From an uncultured Gammaproteobacteria bacterium (lineage in GTDB: Bacteria; Pseudomonadota; Gammaproteobacteria; Pseudomonadales; Pseudohongiellaceae), in contig CAILUG010000054.1 in the NCBI GenBank assembly GCA_903837345.1, positions 86,817 through 150,816 of the forward strand: a stretch of 64,000 nucleotides of DNA. The letters run 5' to 3'. How positions within the stretch are numbered: the stretch's first letter is position 1; the number at the start of each line of letters is the position of its first letter. This document shows, in pieces, positions 57,876 to 64,000 of this stretch. Under the pieces are notes generated by a model that was given only the letters and a program-made list of their open reading frames with translations, did no database searches and had not been told where the DNA came from. A program made the translations under genes and the position numbers.

Positions 57876-58760
57876 ATGGGTATGCGCACAGCATTTATTG
57901 GTCTTGGCACGATGGGTTATCCGATGGCGGGTCACCTCGTCAAAGCCGGCCACCAGGTCACCGTCTACAACCGCACTGCCGGGAAAGCACAAAGCTGGCA
58001 GCAAGCCCATGGCGGCCTCACTGCAGCAACACCCGCAGCTGCAGCCAAAGACGCAGAATTCATTTTTACCTGCGTAGGCAACGACGATGATTTGCGGCAG
58101 GTTGTTGCAGGCCCTGGTGGCATATTCGAAACCGCACAGACCGGCAGCGTGATCATCGACCACACAACTACCTCGGCCATCATTGCACGCGAACTGGCGG
58201 ATGCTGCCAGCAAGCGCGGACTGTTTTTTATTGATGCACCGGTCTCCGGCGGCCAATCCGGCGCCCAGAACGGCACATTGACCGTAATGGCAGGCGGTGA
58301 TCCGGCTGCGTTTGCCAGAGCCGAACCGGTTATCCGCAGCTTCGCTGCCAGCGTAAAACTGATCGGACCTGCCGGTTATGGCCAGCTCACCAAAATGGTG
58401 AACCAGATTTGCATCACCGGGCTGGTGCAGGCACTGGCGGAAGGCATCCACTTTGCCAAGCGAGCGGGTCTCGATGTGGCGCTGGTGATGGACGTTATCA
58501 GCAAAGGCGCTGCCTCTTCGTGGCAAATGCAGAATCGTTGGCAGACCATGACCAACAACGAGTTCAATTTCGGCTTCGCAGTGGACTGGATGCGCAAGGA
58601 TCTTGGCATCGCCATGCAGGAAGCCGAGCGCAATGGTGCGTCATTGCCTGTCACCAGACTGGTCGATGGTTACTATGCCGAAGTACAACAGCTGGGAGGG
58701 CGACGCTGGGATACCTCGTCGTTGATAGCCCGCCTGGAACCCCCCGAAAAGCAGTCATGA
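57876..58760 (+). CDS. 3-hydroxyisobutyrate dehydrogenase-family oxidoreductase
   Basis: A 294-residue NAD(P) beta-hydroxyacid dehydrogenase: GLGTMGYPMAGHL at the start, DAPVSGGQSGAQNGTLTVMAGG and the catalytic Lys in GQLTKMVNQICITG. The substrate (hydroxyisobutyrate, tartronate semialdehyde, glyoxylate) cannot be told. AGAGGAG precedes the ATG. The gene before it (pdxH) is on the other strand. Confidence 0.88.
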   Translation: MGMRTAFIGLGTMGYPMAGHLVKAGHQVTVYNRTAGKAQSWQQAHGGLTAATPAAAAKDAEFIFTCVGNDDDLRQVVAGPGGIFETAQTGSVIIDHTTTSAIIARELADAASKRGLFFIDAPVSGGQSGAQNGTLTVMAGGDPAAFARAEPVIRSFAASVKLIGPAGYGQLTKMVNQICITGLVQALAEGIHFAKRAGLDVALVMDVISKGAASSWQMQNRWQTMTNNEFNFGFAVDWMRKDLGIAMQEAERNGASLPVTRLVDGYYAEVQQLGGRRWDTSSLIARLEPPEKQS

Positions 58761-58838
58761 AAAGGCAGTATTCAACCCGGTTTTTGCGAGGTTTCGGTTA
58801 ATTTTCGTATTTCTGTGTCGCTGCGCGTGTCACCGGTG

Positions 58839-58867
58839 TTGACGCACCCGGTTTATGCCATTAAATT
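58839..58867 (+). promoter_or_regulatory. Candidate promoter of the HNH gene
   Basis: TTGACG (58839-58844), a 17-base spacer and TAAATT (58862-58867). Start of transcription near 58874, leader about 64 bases. Confidence 0.5.
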
Positions 58868-58937
58868 CTGTCAGTAACTTGTTTTAGTCGATGCACAGGC
58901 ACACCACCGTAGTATCAACAGGACTTGTAACAACACC

Positions 58938-59522
58938 ATGTACCGCATTGAGCGATCGGACGAGCATTCACACATTTTGCGGCTGAACCTTGCGGGCAGC
59001 CCGGTGGAATGGCTGACCTGGCAGGAAGCCACCACTCTCTATGCGCGCGAACTGGTCACCTGGACGCTGGGCGATACCGTGCGCACAGTCTACGGCGGCA
59101 CTTCCCGCTATTCAGGCGAGCGCAGCTCCATCACGCTGCACAGCATCATCGCCTGCGAAGGAGCCTTGCATGGTGGCCGCCCCAAGAAACCGGCGTTGAG
59201 CAACCGCATACTTTTCCGGCGCGACCAGAACCTGTGCATGTATTGCGGCAAGGAATTCCCGGACCGGGAGCTGAGCTGCGACCACATAGTGCCCACCTCG
59301 CGTGGCGGCTTGAACGTTTGGGTGAATGTGGTCGCTGCCTGCAAGCGCTGCAATCATTACAAGCAGAACAAGACCCCCCAGGAAGCCAACATGGAATTGC
59401 TGGCGCTGCCCTATCAACCCAATCCGGCTGAATATCTGGCCCTGGTCAACAGCAAGCGTATCCGTGCCGACCAGATGGATTTCCTCAAAGCCCAGTTCTC
59501 GAAGAACTGCCGGCTACAGTAG
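58938..59522 (+). CDS. HNH endonuclease-family protein
   Basis: A 194-residue protein with a Zn-type HNH domain: Cys100 and Cys103 (CMYC), DH (115-116), Asn130, Cys135 and Cys138. N-terminal ~95 residues (strand-rich, with LTWQEATTLYAREL) form a separate part. Members occur alone in many gammaproteobacterial chromosomes, not next to restriction or toxin genes, and here the neighbours give no hint. DNA nicking activity is inferred from the family. Confidence 0.85.
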   Translation: MYRIERSDEHSHILRLNLAGSPVEWLTWQEATTLYARELVTWTLGDTVRTVYGGTSRYSGERSSITLHSIIACEGALHGGRPKKPALSNRILFRRDQNLCMYCGKEFPDRELSCDHIVPTSRGGLNVWVNVVAACKRCNHYKQNKTPQEANMELLALPYQPNPAEYLALVNSKRIRADQMDFLKAQFSKNCRLQ

Positions 59523-59525
59523 CGT

Positions 59526-60302
59526 TCAACCTTCCACTTGTCCCAGAAAATTCCTTACCAGCCGCAACACTGCTTCCGGTTTCTCACTGTGCACCCAGTG
59601 GCCGGCGCCATTCACTACTTTGAGTTGGGCCTGAGGAAATTGCTGCAAGGTAGCCGTTTCATAGGCGGGCAGGATGTAACCAGAGTGTTCGCCTTTGATG
59701 AACATCGCTGGCCCTGTATAGGTGCCTAATCCGTCCGGCCAACTGGTAAGTTCACTGAACGATGCTGCCAGCACCGGCAGATTGAACCGCCAGCGCCAGC
59801 CGCCTGCCTCTGAGCGCTGCAGATTGGCCAGCAAAAAATCGCGCGTGGATTTGTCAGGGATACCAAGCACCAGTCTGTTGTCAGCATCGGCACGCGAGCT
59901 GATGGCTCCAAGATCCAGCTCACCCAGGGCTTTGATCACGCCGTCGCTGGCTTGGCGGTAGGCAACCGGCGCGATATCGACTACACACAGGCTCTTTGCC
60001 AATGCCGGTTGCGTCAACGCCAGCACCATCGCGGTTTTGCCACCCAGCGAATGCCCAAGCAAATGCGCTTGCGGCAAACCAAGCGCCCGCATGGTGTCCG
60101 CCACATCTTCTGCCATTTCGCCAAGGCTCATCGTGTCCGCCCACGGAGATTGGCCATGGTTGCGGGCATCCAGCGCATAAACATTGAAGTCCTGCGACAG
60201 CTGCCTGGCCTGCACGGCCCAGTTGCCCTGGTTGCCATACAGCCCGTGCAGAATCAGCAGTGTGGATCCGGGGCCCGGATAATGTTTGAAGTGCAGCCGC
60301 AT
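59526..60302 (-). CDS. Alpha/beta hydrolase (esterase YbfF-like)
   Basis: A 258-residue hydrolase with LLILHGLYGNQGNW oxyanion loop, nucleophile in LLGHSLGGKTAM and the His in GAGHWVHSEKPE. Matches short-chain acyl esterases such as YbfF. Its ATG overlaps the bcp stop (TAATG). Upstream in-frame residues (60326) are not used. Confidence 0.87.
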   Translation of the reverse strand: MRLHFKHYPGPGSTLLILHGLYGNQGNWAVQARQLSQDFNVYALDARNHGQSPWADTMSLGEMAEDVADTMRALGLPQAHLLGHSLGGKTAMVLALTQPALAKSLCVVDIAPVAYRQASDGVIKALGELDLGAISSRADADNRLVLGIPDKSTRDFLLANLQRSEAGGWRWRFNLPVLAASFSELTSWPDGLGTYTGPAMFIKGEHSGYILPAYETATLQQFPQAQLKVVNGAGHWVHSEKPEAVLRLVRNFLGQVEG

Positions 60303-60775
60303 TACTTCAGATTCTGGTCTATCCACGCCAGCACATCATCGTGATGGGTCTTGGTGTTCACTTTTTCGATGATGTGGCGCAATTTCCCGTCCGCATCGAT
60401 GATGAAACTCATGCGGTGTACACCCATGTATTCGCGACCCATGAATTTCTTGAGGCCCCACACGCCGTATTTTTCCGCTACTGCGTGATCGGCATCCGAA
60501 AGTAACGTGAAATTCAGCTTTTCCTTCTCGGCAAATCTGGTGAGCAGCCTGGGCAGATCAGGACTGATGCCAAGCACCGCAACTTTTAGTTTCGCCAGGG
60601 CAGCCTTGCTGTCACGCAATCCACAAGCCTGCACTGTGCAGCCCGGCGTCAAGGCCTTCGGGTAGAAATACACAACCACGATCTGTCCGCGCAACGATTT
60701 GAGCGACTGCAGGTTGTCGTCCTGGTCCGGCAATGAGAATTGCGGTGCGAGATTGCCGATTTTGGGCAGAGTCAT
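60302..60775 (-). CDS. bcp: Peroxiredoxin, Bcp/PrxQ type
   Basis: Thiol peroxidase. The 157-residue protein has Cys46 in LTPGCTVQAC and resolving Cys51, the E. coli Bcp arrangement. Electron donor is presumably thioredoxin. Paired with the esterase in one operon. Confidence 0.94.
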   Translation of the reverse strand: MTLPKIGNLAPQFSLPDQDDNLQSLKSLRGQIVVVYFYPKALTPGCTVQACGLRDSKAALAKLKVAVLGISPDLPRLLTRFAEKEKLNFTLLSDADHAVAEKYGVWGLKKFMGREYMGVHRMSFIIDADGKLRHIIEKVNTKTHHDDVLAWIDQNLK

Positions 60776-60804
60776 GTTTCCTCCTGGCAGAATGAATGAG
60801 CAGA

Positions 60805-61218
60805 TCAGGGTTGGTGAGTCAGGGCTTTCATCAGTGGCAGCAACTGATCCGGCAGATAAGGTTTGCCTTGCTGATTGACCCCGGTGCCGATCACCAGTGC
60901 ATCCAGCATCAATTTGTTGTCGCTGTCGCGGGTGATGGTTTGTTTGAAGGCGAACTTCAGGCGTGATTGCTGTTCAAGCGAAGTATTGATCGTGAATTTG
61001 TCACCACTGTGGAGCGAACCTTTGTAATCCAGCTCGGCCCTCACCACCACCAGGTTGATGCCGGCTTTGGCCAGCACCGCAAAATCGAGGCCGTGCAGTT
61101 TCAGGAATTCATGGCGGGCGTGTTCCAGGTAGTTCTGGTAGACGGCATTGTTCACCACGCCCTGCATGTCGCATTCGTAATCACGTACTGCCATTTGCAA
61201 TTGCCAGGTTGCTGTCAT
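60805..61218 (-). CDS. Acyl-CoA thioesterase, YbgC/4-hydroxybenzoyl-CoA type
   Basis: A 137-residue hotdog-fold protein. RDYECDMQGVVNNAVYQNYLEHAR holds the catalytic Asp (about residue 16); the usual following YH is NN/YQ here, as in several relatives. A second start at 61248 (TTG) adds ten residues. Substrate unknown. Starts 30 bases before the bcp gene. Confidence 0.85.
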   Translation of the reverse strand: MTATWQLQMAVRDYECDMQGVVNNAVYQNYLEHARHEFLKLHGLDFAVLAKAGINLVVVRAELDYKGSLHSGDKFTINTSLEQQSRLKFAFKQTITRDSDNKLMLDALVIGTGVNQQGKPYLPDQLLPLMKALTHQP

Positions 61219-61620
61219 TGTCTGTTGTCCTTGCTGTTTCGCTTTCAATTATCCAGCTACCGGAAAATTTGTACGCAAACCGGTTCGGAAAAGCCGGATT
61301 TTGGGCACAAACTGTGGATAAGTGTGTGTGTAACCTGCAACCGTATTGTGACACTGCCCGCGCAATGGAAACACAAACTGCTTGGCACCCATTTTGTTAA
61401 GAGAAATTTCTTCATGTATTTCAATAAGTTAATTGAACCTGAATCCGCCAGCAAAAATTTATATCACTTTCTTAATCAGCCACTTCATGAAGTTCAGCTA
61501 TGTGCATAAATTTATTGGAATTATTAAGAATTCTGGCCTAAGAGGAAATCAATTGCCCTGCCGGCAACACCCGCTAAGATGCCTGTCTCTGGTCGTTGAA
61601 TCCATAATTTCTGTTACCGC
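61219..61620. other. AT-rich intergenic region (402 bp)
   Basis: Markedly richer in A+T from about 61380 to 61530 than the flanks. It holds a TTCAAT-N6-ATTGAA dyad (61420-61437), an ACTTCATGAAGT palindrome (61482-61493), and one TGTGGATAA (61313). It must contain the promoter of the lipoprotein gene at 61621. No reliable ORF or RNA gene was seen. Confidence 0.6.
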
Positions 61621-62346
61621 ATGTCTATCTGCTTCAAAAAAATGTTTCTGCTGGGTGTAGTGCTGATGGTCGCAGCTTGTGCTGCTTCACGTGACAACAC
61701 CATAGAAGGCATCCCCACTGTCGAAGCTCCGCTGCATGACGCCAAGCTCCCTGACTTTTCCGGGCACTGGGAAAAAAACTATCAGGCCAGTGATGTTTTC
61801 TACAACAAGTTCCAGCTCTATGTAGCCGACCTCATGCGCCGGTTTGCGCGCGGCAGCAGCAGTGGCAACCGTGAACAAGGCATCAATGTGGAAAGTGGCG
61901 GAGGTGGAGGCGTCAACCCTGCCTCAGTCAATGGTCTGGCCCAGTTGGCGGAAGAGATCACCCGCATGCCGCTGCTCAACATCAAACAGGATGGCAATGG
62001 CATCAATGTGGAACGTGAAAACGATTTCAACCTGAGGTGCTTCTATCACGACAAGGAATATGTGCAAAGCAGCAATACTTTCGGCAACGACTGGTGTGGC
62101 TGGAGCAGCCAGCGCATGATTTTCAGGATGCGCATGAGCGGCGGTTTGCAAATCGTGCACCAGCTCAGCCTGAGTGCCGACGCCTCCCAGCTCAACGTCA
62201 CCACTACGGTTGCTTCCGACTCGGTCGCCACACCCATTGTGATCAGCAATTTCTACACACGCTTCAATTCACAGGATGACCATTACGATTGCCGGCAGAC
62301 ATTGACCCGCAACAAGGTTTGTACACAGCAGGGCCACAGCAAATGA
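61621..62346 (+). CDS. Predicted lipoprotein, unknown function
   Basis: A 241-residue protein with a lipoprotein signal (MVAAC, Cys20 from the ATG at 61621; ATG 61642 also fits). Blocks LPDFSGHWEKNYQ, VNGLAQLAEEITRMPLL and MIFRMRMSGGLQIVHQLSLS. The SGHWE segment with a later beta-rich half recalls lipid- or ligand-binding folds, but I cannot name a family. It is cotranslated with the next gene (ATGA overlap). It has a Gly-rich stretch (about residue 95). Confidence 0.7.
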   Translation: MSICFKKMFLLGVVLMVAACAASRDNTIEGIPTVEAPLHDAKLPDFSGHWEKNYQASDVFYNKFQLYVADLMRRFARGSSSGNREQGINVESGGGGGVNPASVNGLAQLAEEITRMPLLNIKQDGNGINVERENDFNLRCFYHDKEYVQSSNTFGNDWCGWSSQRMIFRMRMSGGLQIVHQLSLSADASQLNVTTTVASDSVATPIVISNFYTRFNSQDDHYDCRQTLTRNKVCTQQGHSK

Positions 62347-63425
62347 AGTCGAGACAGAACCATTGGTCGCTGCTGCTGTTGCTGTTGGCGACTTCACAAG
62401 TGCTGGCAGCTGCTGACGATCACAAACTGGACGTCAGCATCCAGGTATTCACACACCCGGAAACAACGGCTGAAAAAGCTGTCGTGCCTGAAAAAAAGCC
62501 TGCCAAAGCCCCCATCGACAAAAAAGTGGACCCGGTGCAGGCGGTGATTGCCAGCGAAACACGGCTGTTGCCGATGTATTTGCGCTACCGCCTCGAACAA
62601 AGCGGCAGTTTTGGAGCAGTGCGGGTTTTGCCGGTGATCGACAATGGCGCCGAGTTGCGCATCAGTGGCCTGATCGTGAAGTCGGACGGCAATGTGTTGC
62701 AACTCGCGATCAAGGCCACCGACAGCACAGGTCGCGTCTGGCTGGACCGCACTTTCAATGGCACCGCCATCAGCAGCCAAACGCTCAGCGGTGACACACT
62801 GGCCCAGGATGATTTTTCCCAGTTGTTCAGCGAGATCACCAATGCGCTGAAACAGCAATATGCGCAATTGAATGCAAGTCAGCTCGGCAGCATCCACAAC
62901 GTGGCCTTGCTGCGCTATGGGTTGGGACTGGTGCCGCAGGCATTTTCGTCCTACCTGGAAGACGATGGCAAAGGAGTGGTCACGCTGAAGCGGTTGCCGG
63001 CCGCTGATGATCCGCTGATGAAGCGGATACTCAATGTACGCGAACGTGAATACCAGTTCATCGATGTGGTCGATGAGGAATATGCGCGCTTCTACACTGC
63101 CGCCAAACCGCTTTACAGCGTTTGGCGCGAATCGCAGCGGGAACAGGCTGAGAGCAGCACGGCCCGCAATGAAAGGGCTCTCACCACCACCAGCGAATTC
63201 CCCCGCGGAACCTATCGTGCCCTGCAACAAAGCTACAACAATTACCGCTGGGCCAAGTTGCAGGAACTGTATGTGGACGAGCTGGGGGAAGGTTTCACCA
63301 ATGAAATCGAACCCACCGAATTGCAAACCAACGAATCACTGCACAAGCTCACTGGCACTTTCGAGCAGCAATACCGGGAATGGCGCAGCATCCTGGCTGA
63401 ATTGTTTACTCTTGATACCCGTTGA
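62343..63425 (+). CDS. Exported hypothetical protein
   Basis: A 360-residue protein beginning MKSRQNHWSLLLLLLATSQVLAA, a signal peptide; then a Lys/Pro/Glu-rich linker (residues 45-70) and a mixed alpha/beta part. Segments DGNVLQLAIKATDSTGRVWLDRTFNGTA and LREREYQFIDVVDEEYARFY are not from a family I know. It may form an envelope pair with the upstream lipoprotein. The upstream start at 62289 overlaps it and is not needed. Confidence 0.65.
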   Translation: MKSRQNHWSLLLLLLATSQVLAAADDHKLDVSIQVFTHPETTAEKAVVPEKKPAKAPIDKKVDPVQAVIASETRLLPMYLRYRLEQSGSFGAVRVLPVIDNGAELRISGLIVKSDGNVLQLAIKATDSTGRVWLDRTFNGTAISSQTLSGDTLAQDDFSQLFSEITNALKQQYAQLNASQLGSIHNVALLRYGLGLVPQAFSSYLEDDGKGVVTLKRLPAADDPLMKRILNVREREYQFIDVVDEEYARFYTAAKPLYSVWRESQREQAESSTARNERALTTTSEFPRGTYRALQQSYNNYRWAKLQELYVDELGEGFTNEIEPTELQTNESLHKLTGTFEQQYREWRSILAELFTLDTR

Positions 63426-63528
63426 TGCCAACCCGCTTGCCAACACCGGGCTTTTGTACCATCTTGGCGCCTTGTTTATCGCTTCCTGACCGGATTCCGG
63501 CCAATCATGATCTCTACAGGTTTCCTGC

Positions 63529-63783
63529 ATGGATGAACGCACACTGCGCGCACTGATTGATGCTGGTGCCGTCAAAAAAATCCGGATTATTGCCAATGGC
63601 CGCGTGTTCTATATCGAGGCTGAACATCTGACCAGCAGCGTCACTGTTCATACCACTGCCGGCAAGCTGAAAACCTGGGTCAGTCTGGATGCAATTTCAC
63701 GCTGGCTGAAAAACATGGGGATAGGCAAAGCCCAACTGGAACTCGCCAACTGGCAACCCGACCAGAAAGGACTGGAACTCTAA
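63529..63783 (+). CDS. Small conserved hypothetical protein (84 aa)
   Basis: MDERTLRALIDAGAVKKIRII start, a compact beta-rich N-terminal half and a helix (LDAISRWLKNMGIGKAQLEL), and the end NWQPDQKGLEL. Similar short proteins of plasmid and chromosome origin, some named 'ParC partition-associated', share the layout; this is a tentative match. No signal peptide or membrane segment. Confidence 0.6.
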   Translation: MDERTLRALIDAGAVKKIRIIANGRVFYIEAEHLTSSVTVHTTAGKLKTWVSLDAISRWLKNMGIGKAQLELANWQPDQKGLEL

Positions 63784-63800
63784 ACCAGGGATTATTGAGC

Positions 63801-64000
63801 GAAGCAGCGCCCGCGGCTCTCGAAGCCACCACCCCTGAACTGCGCAAATTGCACATCAGTAGCAGGGCGGTCTATTCATGGAAAGCGCCCGCGGCTCTCG
63901 AAGCCACCACCCCTGAACTGCGCAAATTGCACATCAGTAGCAGGGCTGTCTATTCATGGAAAGCGCCCGCGGCTCTCGAAGCCACCGCCCCTGAACTGCG
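63801..64000. repeat. 78-bp tandem repeat (same family as 16574-16822), continuing past the window
   Basis: Cores start at 63807, 63885 and 63963 (period 78). Units are nearly identical: GCGCCCGCGGCTCTCGAAG, CCACCACCCCTGAACTGCGC, AAATTGCACATCAGTAGCA, GGGC, TGTCTATTCATGGAAA. About three quarters of positions agree with the 82-bp units before obgE, including the ATTCATG, the GCGGC..TCGAAGCC core, GAAC.GCGC and the CAGTAGC segment. Two frames are open by chance because 78 is divisible by 3. Confidence 0.95.

Noticed and set aside
61313..61321. Perfect DnaA box (TGTGGATAA) in the intergenic region
   Set aside because: One 9-mer is expected by chance at about this frequency in a 64-kb window; no second box or AT-rich unwinding element arrangement for an origin, and no dnaA/dnaN/gyrB.
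61383..61398. Sigma-54-like TGGCAC-N5-TTGTT near the lipoprotein gene
   Set aside because: The -12 element lacks the key GC; more than 220 bp from the gene.
63795..64000. Open frame through the 78-bp units (26-residue tandem repeat protein)
   Set aside because: Two different frames stay open because the period is divisible by three; homologous units at 16.6 kb contain stops in the same frame.

Overview
The window is a chromosomal segment of a gammaproteobacterium. The evidence is gene order: pilS-pilR, ispH-fkpB-lspA-ribF-murJ, rpsT, proB-obgE-rpmA-rplU-ispB, mreBCD next to gatCAB, moeB-prmC-prfA-hemA divergent from a TPR lipoprotein-lolB-ispE-tRNA-Gln-prs-rplY-pth-ychF. These blocks are arranged much as in Pseudomonas, but the blocks are spliced together differently and no protein looks like a close Pseudomonas orthologue. 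A PPi-type phosphofructokinase, a phosphoketolase, PQQ-type and PepSY proteins and secreted DUF6152-type proteins suggest an aerobic environmental (perhaps marine) lineage; genus cannot be told from the sequence alone.

Layout. 1-5.6 kb: partial oxidoreductase, nadE, a PP0621-type small membrane protein and the PilS/PilR two-component system. 5.6-10.7 kb: isoprenoid, lipoprotein, flavin and cell-wall genes, then rpsT. The cluster lacks ileS, and the minor-pilin genes usually found beside pilR are absent. 10.9-14.1 kb: an accessory block of four exported proteins (DUF6152 type, two paralogous 'EDW' proteins and a metallo-beta-lactamase-fold hydrolase) sitting between rpsT and proB. 14.2-19.8 kb: proB, obgE, rpmA, rplU, ispB and an unknown membrane-anchored protein. 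19.8-26.0 kb: mreBCD running straight into two PepSY membrane proteins and a PQQ-type sugar dehydrogenase. 26.2-31.6 kb: gatCAB, small proteins, rhlB. 31.6-43.3 kb: translation, haem, lipoprotein sorting and nucleotide genes with two tRNAs. 43.4-51.4 kb: a sugar-phosphate island (gnd, xfp, pgm, tal, HAD phosphatase, tpiA). 51.4-63.8 kb: a mixed block with a LysR regulator, mpl, PPi-PFK, pdxH, bcp and uncharacterised lipoproteins.

Working together: phosphoglucomutase, 6-phosphogluconate dehydrogenase, transaldolase, phosphoketolase, triose-phosphate isomerase and PPi-phosphofructokinase would join glycogen/glucose-phosphate, pentose phosphates and acetyl-phosphate production in one reversible, ATP-sparing network.

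Two features stand out beyond the genes. First, the segment carries many short tandem duplications (10, 11, 13, 15, 23 bp), several at gene ends or promoters, and a dispersed long tandem repeat (82-bp and 78-bp versions of one family) present before obgE and at the right edge. Second, the exported four-protein block and the exported pair at 61.6-63.4 kb have no assigned function and are the best candidates for an undescribed system. No CRISPR array, prophage, transposase or plasmid gene set was seen.
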